The notes under the pieces are model-generated. The model was not told the origin of the DNA. It saw only the letters and a list, made by a program, of their open reading frames with translations, and made no database searches. Source: an uncultured Collinsella sp. (GTDB lineage: Bacteria; Actinomycetota; Coriobacteriia; Coriobacteriales; Coriobacteriaceae). From it: a stretch of 64,000 nt of DNA. Shown piece by piece: positions 7,601-16,557 of this stretch; within the stretch, counting starts at the first letter, position 1, and the number at the start of each line of letters is the position of its first letter. Both the position numbers and the translations under genes were made by a program. The stretch spans positions 186,001-250,000 of the forward strand of contig CAUEPS010000001.1 in NCBI GenBank assembly GCA_959019775.1, in the 5' to 3' direction.

Positions 7601-9387
7601 GCGGCCACCTGCCCGGCAAGAAGGTCTACCCCTGGATCGCCGAGGTCCGTCAGTCCACGCCCGGCATCGGCCTGATCTCGCCTCCGCCGCACCACGATAT
7701 CTACTCTATCGAGGACCTGGCAGAGCTGATCTTCGATCTTAAGAACGCCAACCCCGGCGCGCGCGTGTCGGTTAAGCTGGTCAGCGAGGCCGGCGTCGGC
7801 ACCATCGCCACCGGTGTGGCCAAGGGCGCTGCCGACAAGATCTTGATCAGCGGTCACAACGGCGGCTCGGGTGCCGCTGCGCGCGACTCTATCTGGCATG
7901 CGGGTCTGCCGCTGGAGCTTGGCCTTGCCGAGGCCCAGCAGACGCTGCTGCAAAACGGCCTGCGCTCGCGCGTGGTGCTCGAGGCCGACGGCAAGCTCAT
8001 GGACGGTACCGATGTCGCCGTTGCCTGCCTGTTGGGTGCCGAGGAGTTTGGCTTTGCGACCATGCCGCTCATCTCCATGGGCTGCCTCATGCAGCGCGAC
8101 TGCCAGCAGGACACCTGCCCGGCCGGCATCGCTACGCAAAACTGCCGCCTGCGTCGCGGCTTCCGCGGCAAGCCCGAGCACGTTGAGCACTTTATGCTCT
8201 TTGTTGCCGAGCAGCTGCGCGAGGTCATGGCGAGCCTGGGCTTCCGCACCGTCGACGAGATGGTCGGTCATCCCGAGTGCTTACGCCAGATCGAGGTCCC
8301 GGGCAACCGCAAAGCAAACCTGCTCGATCTGTCGCCCGTGCTGGCGAGCGCGACCTGCGAGTTCGGTGCGCATATTCCGGGCGCCGACGGTCGCCACTTC
8401 CTGCCGCAGATGGCCGCGGACAGCGAGCTCGACAAGACGCTCGACTCCACGTTGTTTGTGCCCTATACGGCCGATGCCCGTGCGCACCTGCGTCCGATTC
8501 GCTTCCGCGCCGATATCGCCAACGTCAACCGCTGCGTCGGCACCATCTTGGGCAACGCGGTGACTAAGGCGCATCCCGAGGGTCTGCCCGCCGGCTCCAT
8601 CACCATCGATTGCGATGGCTCGGCCGGTCAGAGCTTTGGTGCCTTCCTGCCGCGCAGCATTACGCTCAACGTGTGCGGCGACGCCAACGACTACTTTGGC
8701 AAGGGCCTTTCGGGCGGCGAGGTGTCGGTGCGCCCCAACCCGCATGCGACCTACAAGTTCGACGAGAACATCATCGTGGGCAACGTTGCGTTCTTTGGCG
8801 CCACGAGCGGCCGTGGCTTCATTAACGGTCTTGCCGGCCAGCGTTTTGCCGTGCGCAACTCCGGTGCCACCGTGGTGGTCGAAGGCTGCGGCAACCATGG
8901 CTGCGAGTATATGACGGGCGGTCTGGCGCTCATCCTGGGCGAGGTCGGGCAGAATTTTGCCGCCGGCATGACAGGCGGCGTGGCCTATGTCTTTGACCAG
9001 TACGGCACGCTCGATGCCCGTGTGAACCACGAGAGCGTTGAGCTCAAGGCCCCGACGGCCGGCGAGCTGGCGCAGATTCGCGAGCTCATCCAAGAGCACG
9101 TGGACGCGACGCAGAGCCCGCGCGGCATTAAGCTGCTCTACAGCTTTGAGACGATGAGCAAGCACTTTGTGAAGGTCATTCCGACCGAGTACGAGCGCGT
9201 GCTGGCGATTGTCGCTGCGGGCGAAGCTGCCGGCAAGACGCATGCGCAGGCGGAGGAGCTGGCGTTTGACATTGTGACCGGTCGCGCGAGTGCCGCGGAT
9301 GTTGCTCGCTTTGATGTCGCGGGCGGTGCTGTAGGCGCTGCGTCCGTGGCTGCCAGCTCTGTTGCTTCGACCAAGAAGGAGGCGTAA
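4690..9387 (+). CDS. gltB: Glutamate synthase, large (alpha) subunit
   Basis: 1565 residues. Transfers the amide of glutamine to 2-oxoglutarate to form two glutamates, using electrons from GltD. Domain order: N-terminal class II glutamine amidotransferase with its catalytic Cys21 (DHDACGIG) after a 20-residue leader that must be cleaved, central domain, FMN-binding synthase barrel (roughly residues 850-1220; KPGEGGHLPGKK, ISGHNGGSGA), the 3Fe-4S cysteine cluster in MQRDCQQDTCPAG, and a C-terminal beta-helix (GXXG-rich repeats). The last 30 residues are Ala/Ser-rich and not conserved. The ATG follows GGGGAGGA. gltD begins five bases after the stop. Confidence 0.97.
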   Translation: MQADSAQQQGLYRPEFDHDACGIGALADINGERHHQILDDALSILVNLEHRGGTGLEKNTGDGAGILFQVPHHFFRKEAQKCGQILPAEGDYGVAMLFFPQDDKGVEDARRVFEEGCAEAGVPLLFWREVPVDPHDLGETARACMPTILQAFLGRPDDTPAGDAFERRLYVCRRTIEKKADAEFALRDKIFYVCSMSSRTIVYKGMLVATQMRRFFIDLNDAAVKTAVALVHSRYSTNTTPSWERAHPNRFIIHNGEINTLKGNVNWIRAREPNLYSPVLQHDLERVMPIINREGSDSAILDNVLEFLVMNGRPLTRAASMLLPEPWDHNDSLSEERRAYDAYQSMLMEPWDGPAAIAFTDGRTLGAALDRNGLRPARYYVTRDGRFMLASEVGTIEVSPENILTSGCLGPGQMLEVDFARGRVIYNDELRARYAKEKPYRDWIAEETLTVDALDKPAAPAPAEDAEVPAAVRMAKLGYHWDDVDEVVRPMAQQGKAPLASMGIDAPLACLSKKTRSFFDYFYQLFAQVTNPPIDALREHMVTSTTLYLGNHGNLLEDSRTACQLVRLERPLLNEEEFERICAIDRVGFKTRRFRAVYRRDAGEGALQAALKQLAEDVEAAVRDGVNIVVLSDRAEAGEVPVPSLLAVGCVHNHLIRAGVRTFADIVVECGDAVSPHDFAALVGYSASGIYPYNAHACIRDLAARGDLDVTAEQGIANYNKAATAGIVSIMSKMGISTVQSYHSAQIFEAVGFTPEFVNAYFAGTVSRVGGMGIEDVEREQNERYDAALVILKSPAPDQLPTLGLTKWRPLGGEDHLIDPQTVYLLQTACREDSYDTFKKYSARLHRTGRAVRLRDLLDFNASGRTPVSLDEVEPALNIVRRFNTGAMSYGSISKEAHECMAIAMNRLHGRSNSGEGGEDPRRETPLANGDSKNSAIKQVASARFGVTSRYLCSAFEIQIKMAQGAKPGEGGHLPGKKVYPWIAEVRQSTPGIGLISPPPHHDIYSIEDLAELIFDLKNANPGARVSVKLVSEAGVGTIATGVAKGAADKILISGHNGGSGAAARDSIWHAGLPLELGLAEAQQTLLQNGLRSRVVLEADGKLMDGTDVAVACLLGAEEFGFATMPLISMGCLMQRDCQQDTCPAGIATQNCRLRRGFRGKPEHVEHFMLFVAEQLREVMASLGFRTVDEMVGHPECLRQIEVPGNRKANLLDLSPVLASATCEFGAHIPGADGRHFLPQMAADSELDKTLDSTLFVPYTADARAHLRPIRFRADIANVNRCVGTILGNAVTKAHPEGLPAGSITIDCDGSAGQSFGAFLPRSITLNVCGDANDYFGKGLSGGEVSVRPNPHATYKFDENIIVGNVAFFGATSGRGFINGLAGQRFAVRNSGATVVVEGCGNHGCEYMTGGLALILGEVGQNFAAGMTGGVAYVFDQYGTLDARVNHESVELKAPTAGELAQIRELIQEHVDATQSPRGIKLLYSFETMSKHFVKVIPTEYERVLAIVAAGEAAGKTHAQAEELAFDIVTGRASAADVARFDVAGGAVGAASVAASSVASTKKEA

Positions 9388-9392
9388 GTGCC

Positions 9393-10874
<1,482 letters not shown>

Positions 10875-10876
10875 AG

Positions 10877-10917
10877 TAGTCATTGGGGACGTTCTTTTTT
10901 GTCTAGTCGTTGGGGAC
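10877..10917. repeat. Tandem GGGGAC repeat pair
   Basis: TAGTC-N-TTGGGGAC occurs at 10877-10890 and again at 10904-10917, separated by a T-rich stretch, immediately after gltD. A related hairpin is at 34594-34624. The six-T run (10895-10900) may help end gltBD transcripts. The remaining spacer up to 11200 shows nothing I can name. Confidence 0.7.
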
Positions 10918-11212
10918 ACTCTTCGCGGGGCGCCTGTTCGTTTGTCGACGTATGGGTGTTCATTTGTCGACTTCTTGGGCTGTGGTCACCTGTTGTTTCT
11001 GTGGTGGTAGCGGGCATCTGGCTCAAATGGGTGAACTGGCTGTCTATGTCTACCTGCGGTTTCTTTGCGGTGCGCTCATTCGGTCAAGTGCCCCGTCAAG
11101 TGTTTGGTTAGCATCTGGTTTGCAGTCGAAGGCCTATTTTGCCCATGCTTGCCTCGGTTGCTCGCCCTCCTCGTAAGCTCAAATTGAGGTCCATCAGTTT
11201 GAGGAGGATACC

Positions 11213-11920
11213 ATGACTGACCAAGTTTTTGACCGAGCGCAGCTGACCGAAGCCGTCGGCAACGATATTGCCGACATGGCTCACTTTTGGATGCTGCGGA
11301 AGTTTCAATTCCTGGAGCCGGCGCGCGAGCAGTTCGAGATTATCGTCGATCCGTGGCTCAGCTATTGCGAGGAACCTTCTCAAAACGAAATCATGGCCTA
11401 CAACATGGCGTTTACCGATTGGCTGCTGTTTGAGCGCCCCTATTACCACGGCAAGACGCTGTTGGAGCTGTTTGTGGACGAGCCGCCAGCGTCAATTTCT
11501 CCTGCTTCGATCGTGCGACTTAAGCAGATGCGTGACACGCAGTATTTCTCGCGCTTTGGCATTTTGGACAAGGATTCCGCGACTGGCATGGTCGTGCTGA
11601 AGGACACGCGCACCGACCGTCGCTTTGACGTCTACGACCAACATATCGTGCAAAAGGAGCATTGGAGCGATGGCGCGATTGCGGTGCGACTCGCGTGCAT
11701 CGACGATGTCTGGCTGACGGCGGGGCAGCTCTACCTGTATGACGTCGCGCGCCTGAGCGACACGGCGGTCGACGGGCCGGGCGCGGTGCATCCCGAGGAC
11801 CTAGAGGACGGTTTCGACACCTCGTGCATTAGCTTCTTCTTGCGCCTGGTCCGCGACATCATGGGCGCCCAGGGGCGGTACGTGAAGTCGCTCAATATTT
11901 ACGAGCAGGAGTGGGAGTAG
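11213..11920 (+). CDS. Hypothetical protein, 235 residues
   Basis: I do not recognise this family. The protein is acidic and rich in aromatic residues (WMLRKFQFLEP, FTDWLLFERPYYH), has no signal peptide and no membrane segment, and appears to be two-part: an alpha-helical N-terminal half and a beta-rich C-terminal half (GMVVLKDTRTDRRFDVYD). No metal-binding cluster or P-loop. A strong ribosome site GAGGAGG precedes the ATG. It stands alone between gltD and a repeat cluster. Codon use resembles the neighbouring housekeeping genes less strictly, but it is clearly coding. Confidence 0.8.
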   Translation: MTDQVFDRAQLTEAVGNDIADMAHFWMLRKFQFLEPAREQFEIIVDPWLSYCEEPSQNEIMAYNMAFTDWLLFERPYYHGKTLLELFVDEPPASISPASIVRLKQMRDTQYFSRFGILDKDSATGMVVLKDTRTDRRFDVYDQHIVQKEHWSDGAIAVRLACIDDVWLTAGQLYLYDVARLSDTAVDGPGAVHPEDLEDGFDTSCISFFLRLVRDIMGAQGRYVKSLNIYEQEWE

Positions 11921-11961
11921 GGGGTGGGCAGTTGTCGCCTGCCTTGCCTTCTGCCTTTATG

Positions 11962-12096
11962 TCTCGATCTGTAACGTTTAGGGACAAAAAACCGGTCTAA
12001 CTGTTACAGATTGAGACAAAGGTTGGACGCACGACTGAAAATCTCGATCTGTAACAACTAGAGGTTCAAAGACTGTCTTCCTGTTGCAGATTGAGA
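11962..12096. repeat. Repeat family B, copies 4 and 5 (80-bp period)
   Basis: Copies at 11962-12016 and 12042-12096, linker 12017-12041 (CAAAGGTTGGACGCACGACT and following). Copy 5 has one arm change (GTTGCAGA). It ends only 18 bases before the first ATG of the next gene, so the start region of that gene is built on the repeat. Confidence 0.95.
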
Positions 12097-12114
12097 CGTT
12101 TGCCGGCGGCGGCA

Positions 12115-13194
12115 ATGGCGGCGATGGCCCATTTCCCTGATGTGGTGGTGATGAAAGTGTCTAATACCGTTCTTAAACACAAGCAGGCGACACGTAACAC
12201 CTTGGCGCGGAATAGGATGCTTGCCAGGCTCACGGAGGCGGCTGAACAAGGCGTGCTGCTTGTGACGCACGACAATGCCGAGCTCATGTGGCTGCGGCGT
12301 CATGTGGGAACCGATGATATTGCGGAGCCCGAGCCGTATTTGTTCTGCTTGCAACATGATTGGGGTGTACTGACACCGGCGGAGCGAGCGCTGCGCACCA
12401 TCAAAGGGCTTGCAGAGTTTCATCCCGATTGGGCGTTTTGGGGTTATGACGCGGCGCTTTTGTGGGGTCTGGAGGTGCCGAATGATCTGCTCGGGCCACG
12501 ATATCTTGTTAAGACAGGTTGCTCGGTGCCGCTGAGTGCAGGATGCCGGCTGTTGCGTCCGCGGGCGGCGGGTGCGCTTGAACAAGTCGACGGCGTGCAG
12601 CCGACGCCGTTTTGGCGCACGGTAGAGGATTGCCTGCTGCGCGCGCCGTTTTCGTATGGCTTGGCGATTGCCGATTCTGCGTTGCGAGCAAAGGGCGTAT
12701 CGTGCGATGACTTTTGTGAGCGGCTTCGTATGGATTGTGAAGGCAAGCGCGGGTATCGCAGGGCACGGGTGATCGCGTCGTATTCGGACGGGCTGTCCGA
12801 AAACGGCGGCGAGTCTCGTTTTCGGGCGTTCTTTATTGCGTACGGCTTTCCAGTTCCGGAGCTGCAGGTGGAGTTTCGCGACCCGCTCGATCCGAGCCAA
12901 GTGTTTCGCGTTGATTATTTTTGGAGGCTCGAGGACGGAACGTGCGTGATTGGCGAGCTGGACGGAAAGGGGAAGTATACCTTGCAGAACGACGAGGGTC
13001 GGGAGTCGGTCGACCCATTCGTGGCAGAACGTCAGCGGGAGTCCCATCTGACAATGCTCGGACACAAGGTGCTTCGGTTTACGTTTGATGAGCTCAAGAA
13101 TCCGGGGAAGCTGGTTGAGAAGATGAGGCTGGCGGGAATTCCACAGCGGGCCGATTTGGCTGAGGAATGGAGATGCCGGTGGTATGGGCGCTGA
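12115..13194 (+). CDS. AbiEi-like / DUF559-like (Vsr-fold) two-domain protein
   Basis: 359 residues from the ATG at 12115; starts at 12091 (TTG, inside the repeat), 12124 and 12151 are also possible and none has a good ribosome site. The middle (AEFHPDWAFWGYDAALLWGLEVP) resembles the AbiEi antitoxin/transcription-regulator family. The C-terminal 110 residues look like the DUF559 branch of the PD-(D/E)XK/Vsr nucleases: RVDYFWRLEDGTCVIGELDG then KGKY, ERQRESHLTMLGHKVLRFT. The D and ExDGK residues expected of a metal-dependent nuclease are present. No AbiEii toxin partner follows. The gene is bracketed by family B repeats on both sides. Function unknown; a defence or mobile-element role is inference only. 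Confidence 0.65.
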   Translation: MAAMAHFPDVVVMKVSNTVLKHKQATRNTLARNRMLARLTEAAEQGVLLVTHDNAELMWLRRHVGTDDIAEPEPYLFCLQHDWGVLTPAERALRTIKGLAEFHPDWAFWGYDAALLWGLEVPNDLLGPRYLVKTGCSVPLSAGCRLLRPRAAGALEQVDGVQPTPFWRTVEDCLLRAPFSYGLAIADSALRAKGVSCDDFCERLRMDCEGKRGYRRARVIASYSDGLSENGGESRFRAFFIAYGFPVPELQVEFRDPLDPSQVFRVDYFWRLEDGTCVIGELDGKGKYTLQNDEGRESVDPFVAERQRESHLTMLGHKVLRFTFDELKNPGKLVEKMRLAGIPQRADLAEEWRCRWYGR

Positions 13195-13236
13195 GGGGTG
13201 CAGCTGACGCGGATGTGGTTGTTCCTGTCGAGTTTG

Positions 13237-13532
13237 TCTCAATCTGTAACAACAAGGGGCCGTTTGGCCTCGTAACTGTTACAGATTGAGACGGAAGGCT
13301 GGCTGCCGCTAAAAGATCTCAATCTGTAACATCTAGAGGCCGAAAACCTGTCTAACTGTTACAGATTTAGACGTTTGACGACAGGGCTGGAGAATATCTC
13401 GATCCGTAACATCTAACGGCCAAAATTCGACCCAAGTGTTACAGATTGAGACAAAGGTTAGACGCAGTGCCGAAAGATCTCGATCTGTAACATTTGGAAG
13501 GTTAAAGACGGTCTGCCTGTTACGGATCGAGA
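13237..13532. repeat. Repeat family B, array of four copies (6-9)
   Basis: Copies at 13237-13291, 13317-13371, 13397-13451 and 13478-13532, with start-to-start distances of 80, 80 and 81. The interiors differ: the first copy is in the opposite orientation (its A-run reads as TTT), the other three carry AAA near the centre. Linkers resemble one another (two start CAAAGGTT). This fills most of the 488-base gap before the amidohydrolase; nothing else is visible there apart from the latter's ribosome site. Confidence 0.96.
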
Positions 13533-13682
13533 CATTTCCCGGATGTCGCTGGGGTGGGACTGCAATGCATTCCGTTCTTCGCATCTCCTCCTTTCTCCGT
13601 TAACCGATATGTCCGCAGCAATCCTGCTGCACTGGGTGATAATGGACAAATGTTCAAGTTAATCGTGAGGGAGGAGCTCGAT

Positions 13683-15053
13683 ATGGCGTCTGCCGATCGT
13701 TCCACGTTGTTTATCAATGCGACCGTCTTGGATGGTTCGGAACATATGGAGCCGCAGCCCGACATGGCCGTGACCGTTGAGTGCGGTGTCATCACGTGGA
13801 TGGGGCCGAGTGCTGTGGCTCAGGCGCCTGCAGGTGCCGAGGTCATCGATCTGGCAGGGGCGTATCTCATGCCAGGCCTCATCAATATGCATGTGCATCT
13901 GTGCGGTTCGGGCAAACCGGTCTCGGCGGGCGATGCGGGCGCACTCATGAAGAAGCTCGACAATCCCGTGGGCCGGGCCATAGTCCGCCACATCCTCAAA
14001 GGCAGCGCCCAACAGCAGCTGGCAAGCGGCGTGACCACGGTGCGCGGCGCGGGCGACCCGCTGTTTGCCGACATCGCCGTGCGCAACGCCATCGACGCCG
14101 GTAAGTATCAGGGTCCGCGTCTGGTGGCACCAGGAACGGGTGTCACGGTGCCGGGTGGCCACGGTGCGGGCCTCTTTGCGCAGGTGGCCAACAGCCCCGC
14201 AGAGGCGGCCGAACAGGTGCGCGACCTGTATGCGCGCGGCGCCGACGTCATCAAGCTGTTCGTGACGGGTGGCGTGTTCGATGCGACCGAGGTAGGCGAG
14301 CCGGGCGTGCTGCGCATGCCGGTCGATGTCGCCGCGGCGGCGTGCAAGGCGGCGCACGAGGTTGGCCTTCCGGTCATGGCCCATGTCGAGAGCACCGAGG
14401 GCGTACGCGCCGCGCTTCAGGCCGGCGTCGACACAATCGAGCACGGCGCTCCGATGACCCCCGAGATCCTGGAACTGTACCGCGGCGCCGCGGGTACGAA
14501 GCTCGAGGGACGCGCGCCGAGCGTTACCTGCACGATCAGCCCGGCGCTGCCGTTTGTACTGCTCGATCCGGAAAAGACTCATTCGACTGACACGCAAAAG
14601 AAGAACGGCGACATCGTGTGCTCGGGCATTATCGAGAGTGCTCGTGCGGCGCTAGAAGCCGGTATCAAGGTAGGCCTGGGCACGGACTCGAGCTGCCCGT
14701 TCGTGACGCAGTACGACATGTGGCGCGAGGTGGCCTATTTTGCCAAGTACGTGGGCGTGAGCAATGCCTTCGCACTGCATACAGCCACGCAGGTCAATGC
14801 TGAGCTGCTGGGCCTGGGTGACGAGACCGGTACGATCGAGTGCGGCAAGGTGGCCGATATTCTGGTGACGCGCGAGAACCCGCTCGATGACCTGTGCGCT
14901 CTGCGTGAACCGATGCATGTGATGTGTCGCGGTGACCTGGTGCGCAAGCTAAAGGTCAAGCGCATCCCCGAGGTTGACGCCGAGCTCGACGCGATTATGG
15001 CCATGCCGGCAGAAGCCCTGGCAGAGGAGCTCGCTCGCGATGGCGTAGCGTAA
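13683..15053 (+). CDS. Amidohydrolase (metal-dependent hydrolase)
   Basis: 456 residues. Amidohydrolase-superfamily barrel with the metal ligands in order: HxH in INMHVHLCGSG, a lysine in ADVIKLFVTGG of the type carboxylated in prolidase-like members, a histidine in VMAHVESTEG, IEHG, and the catalytic aspartate in GLGTDSSCPF. The C-terminal beta-sandwich segment GKVADILVTRENPLDD is typical. The arrangement is nearest to the Xaa-Pro dipeptidase/imidazolonepropionase-like group; substrate cannot be told. ATG 13683 is preceded by GAGGGAGGAGC, which favours it over an upstream in-frame start at 13554. Confidence 0.88.
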   Translation: MASADRSTLFINATVLDGSEHMEPQPDMAVTVECGVITWMGPSAVAQAPAGAEVIDLAGAYLMPGLINMHVHLCGSGKPVSAGDAGALMKKLDNPVGRAIVRHILKGSAQQQLASGVTTVRGAGDPLFADIAVRNAIDAGKYQGPRLVAPGTGVTVPGGHGAGLFAQVANSPAEAAEQVRDLYARGADVIKLFVTGGVFDATEVGEPGVLRMPVDVAAAACKAAHEVGLPVMAHVESTEGVRAALQAGVDTIEHGAPMTPEILELYRGAAGTKLEGRAPSVTCTISPALPFVLLDPEKTHSTDTQKKNGDIVCSGIIESARAALEAGIKVGLGTDSSCPFVTQYDMWREVAYFAKYVGVSNAFALHTATQVNAELLGLGDETGTIECGKVADILVTRENPLDDLCALREPMHVMCRGDLVRKLKVKRIPEVDAELDAIMAMPAEALAEELARDGVA

Positions 15054-15102
15054 GCGCTGGTGTGACGGGGCGACAGCTTTATCGAATGATGTCGCTCCAT
15101 GC

Positions 15103-15137
15103 AAAAAGCCGAGGTCTCAACACGAGGCCTCGGCTTT
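15103..15137. terminator. Bidirectional terminator
   Basis: AAAAGCCGAGG and CCTCGGCTTTT form a perfect stem with A-run on the left and T-run on the right, between the amidohydrolase and the convergent zinc-ribbon gene. It can serve both strands. Confidence 0.9.
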
Positions 15138-15160
15138 TATTTTGTCCTATGGTGTAGCGG

Positions 15161-15634
15161 CTAGGAGCGCGTCTCCATCTTGGCGTGGCACTTGGGGCAG
15201 GTGACGCGGATCTTGCCCTTGCCCTTGGGGACGGACAGCATCTGGCCGCAGTTGGGGCACTTGAGGTAGGCCGTGGTCTTGCGACCCTTCCACATCTTCT
15301 TGGCCGTTCGCTTGGCGCGCTCAAAGTCCTCCTTGCTGGTGCCGGCTGCGCGCGAGGCGTTGGCAGCTGCGGCGCCGCCACCCAAGCTCGCTACGAACTT
15401 GCCCAGGCCGGGGACGTTTGCGGTCGCCGTGACAAAGGCATCGTTCTCCTTGCGGCGCGCGTCGATGTTTTTGGACAGGCCGCGCAGCACGCCAATCACG
15501 ATAACGGCGATGGCGATCCGGCTGAGCCACTGAATACGGGCCATCGATCCGATCATCGCGATGATAATGCCTGCGAAGCCCAGCACGATGGTGAGCTCGT
15601 CGGCGCCGTTGCGACCCTTCATAAAGTCATTCAT
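15161..15634 (-). CDS. Membrane-anchored zinc-ribbon protein
   Basis: 157 residues. Two close hydrophobic segments near the N-terminus (ELTIVLGFAGIIIAMIG and IAIAVIVIGVLRG) suggest a membrane hairpin, followed by a charged linker and a C-terminal zinc ribbon with two CxxC pairs (LKCPNCGQML and VTCPKCHAKM). The start at 15634 (MNDFMKG) was chosen because GAAAGG lies upstream and the extra ten residues of a longer frame lack support. Function unknown; zinc ribbons of this kind are common in small membrane proteins of Gram-positive anaerobes. Confidence 0.8.
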   Translation of the reverse strand: MNDFMKGRNGADELTIVLGFAGIIIAMIGSMARIQWLSRIAIAVIVIGVLRGLSKNIDARRKENDAFVTATANVPGLGKFVASLGGGAAAANASRAAGTSKEDFERAKRTAKKMWKGRKTTAYLKCPNCGQMLSVPKGKGKIRVTCPKCHAKMETRS

Positions 15635-15689
15635 GCGAATTGCCTTTCGTTCGATATGCTGCACGCCTTTATACCCGATTTAGAGCAAG

Positions 15690-15770
15690 GGGGACAGGTT
15701 AATCTGCACCAATGTGGTGCAAACATACCTGTCCCCGGAACACCAAGACGGTGCAAAGAAGTCTGTCCCC
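15690..15770. repeat. GGGGACAGGT palindrome plus half copy
   Basis: GGGGACAGGT at 15690-15699 pairs with ACCTGTCCCC at 15727-15736; inside it GCACC and GGTGC form a second stem. A half copy ending in GTCTGTCCCC follows at 15739-15770. Part of the GGGAC/GTCCC-core set described in the findings. It lies between csoR and the zinc-ribbon gene. Confidence 0.85.
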
Positions 15771-15780
15771 AATGCCCCAG

Positions 15781-16053
15781 TTACTTGGAGAGCTTGTCGA
15801 CGACGCGTTCGATCTCGGCGAGCTTGGCAGCTTTGAGGTCTTCGTCGCCCGATTCGATTGCCGAAGTCACGCAGCCCTCGATATGCGCCTTGAGCACGTC
15901 GGCGTTGATGCGCGCAATGAGCGCCTGTGTGGCCATGAGCTGCGTGGAAATATCGACGCAGTAACGGTCCTCCTCGACCATCCGCAAGATGCCGTCGATC
16001 TGCCCGCGCGCCGTCTTGAGCATGCGGGTCACCGATTTGTGGTCTGCCATCAT
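15781..16053 (-). CDS. csoR: CsoR-family copper-sensing repressor
   Basis: 90 residues, the normal length of this all-helical DUF156 family. Cu(I) binding releases the repressor from DNA. The Cys-His-Cys ligand set of true CsoR proteins is present: C32 (DRYCVDIS), H57 and C61 (KAHIEGC). It is the last gene of the copA-copZ-csoR cluster and would regulate that operon through the palindrome at 18959-18975. Start may be the first or second Met. Confidence 0.94.
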   Translation of the reverse strand: MMADHKSVTRMLKTARGQIDGILRMVEEDRYCVDISTQLMATQALIARINADVLKAHIEGCVTSAIESGDEDLKAAKLAEIERVVDKLSK

Positions 16054-16095
16054 GGCGGGTCCTCGTTTCTGGTCAATCTTCCGGATGCCCCCGTC

Positions 16096-16162
16096 AGTTG
16101 CGGTGAAATAGTTCTTGTTTGCAGGCTTGAAGCGCTAAAACAGGAACTATTTCACCGCAACT
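16096..16162. repeat. Repeat family A, copy 2
   Basis: AGTTGCGGTGAAATAGTTCT pairs with the right arm ending ACTATTTCACCGCAACT. In this copy the arms match exactly at the position that is G opposite T in the other two copies. It lies between csoR and copZ, within what would be the copper operon transcript. Confidence 0.93.
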
Positions 16163-16188
16163 TCTGAGGATTGAGTAGGCGGCGTCTG

Positions 16189-16410
16189 CTACGCGGCGGC
16201 CACGGACAGGGCGTGGAACTTCTCGCCCGCTCCCTCGACGGCGGCGGCGAGCTGCTCGGCGGTCACGGTGTCGGCGCACTCCACCTGGACGGTCTGGGTC
16301 TCGTGATCGGCGTCGGCATCGGTCACGCCGGCTACGTTGAGCAGCGCGGTCTCGACAGTAGCGTCGCAGTGGCCGCACATGAGGCCGGAAGTCTTGATTG
16401 TGTAACGCAT
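16189..16410 (-). CDS. copZ: Copper chaperone, heavy-metal-associated (HMA) domain
   Basis: 73 residues forming a single ferredoxin-like HMA domain with the metal-binding Cys pair C12 and C15 (LMCGHCDATVE). Carries Cu(I) to the CopA ATPase encoded just upstream. The canonical MxCxxC reads GLMCGHC. It lies 147 bases after copA on the same strand, in a gap without recognisable terminator. Confidence 0.93.
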   Translation of the reverse strand: MRYTIKTSGLMCGHCDATVETALLNVAGVTDADADHETQTVQVECADTVTAEQLAAAVEGAGEKFHALSVAAA

Positions 16411-16557
16411 GGGTATTCCTCTCTGTTATGTCGGCTTTCCCAGACACCCGACCTTGACCTTCAAGCCGTCGCTCGCGTACCAAAGTACGCGTCGCTCCTC
16501 TTTCAGGTCAATCTCGGGCACCTGGAAAACCCGTTCTGAATGGACTTGATGGTGAGC

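Noticed and set aside
13237..13532. Possible CRISPR array (regular 80-bp period)
   Set aside because: The repeated unit is a 55-base palindrome with a variable interior, the 25-base linkers resemble one another, orientation flips, and no cas gene is nearby.
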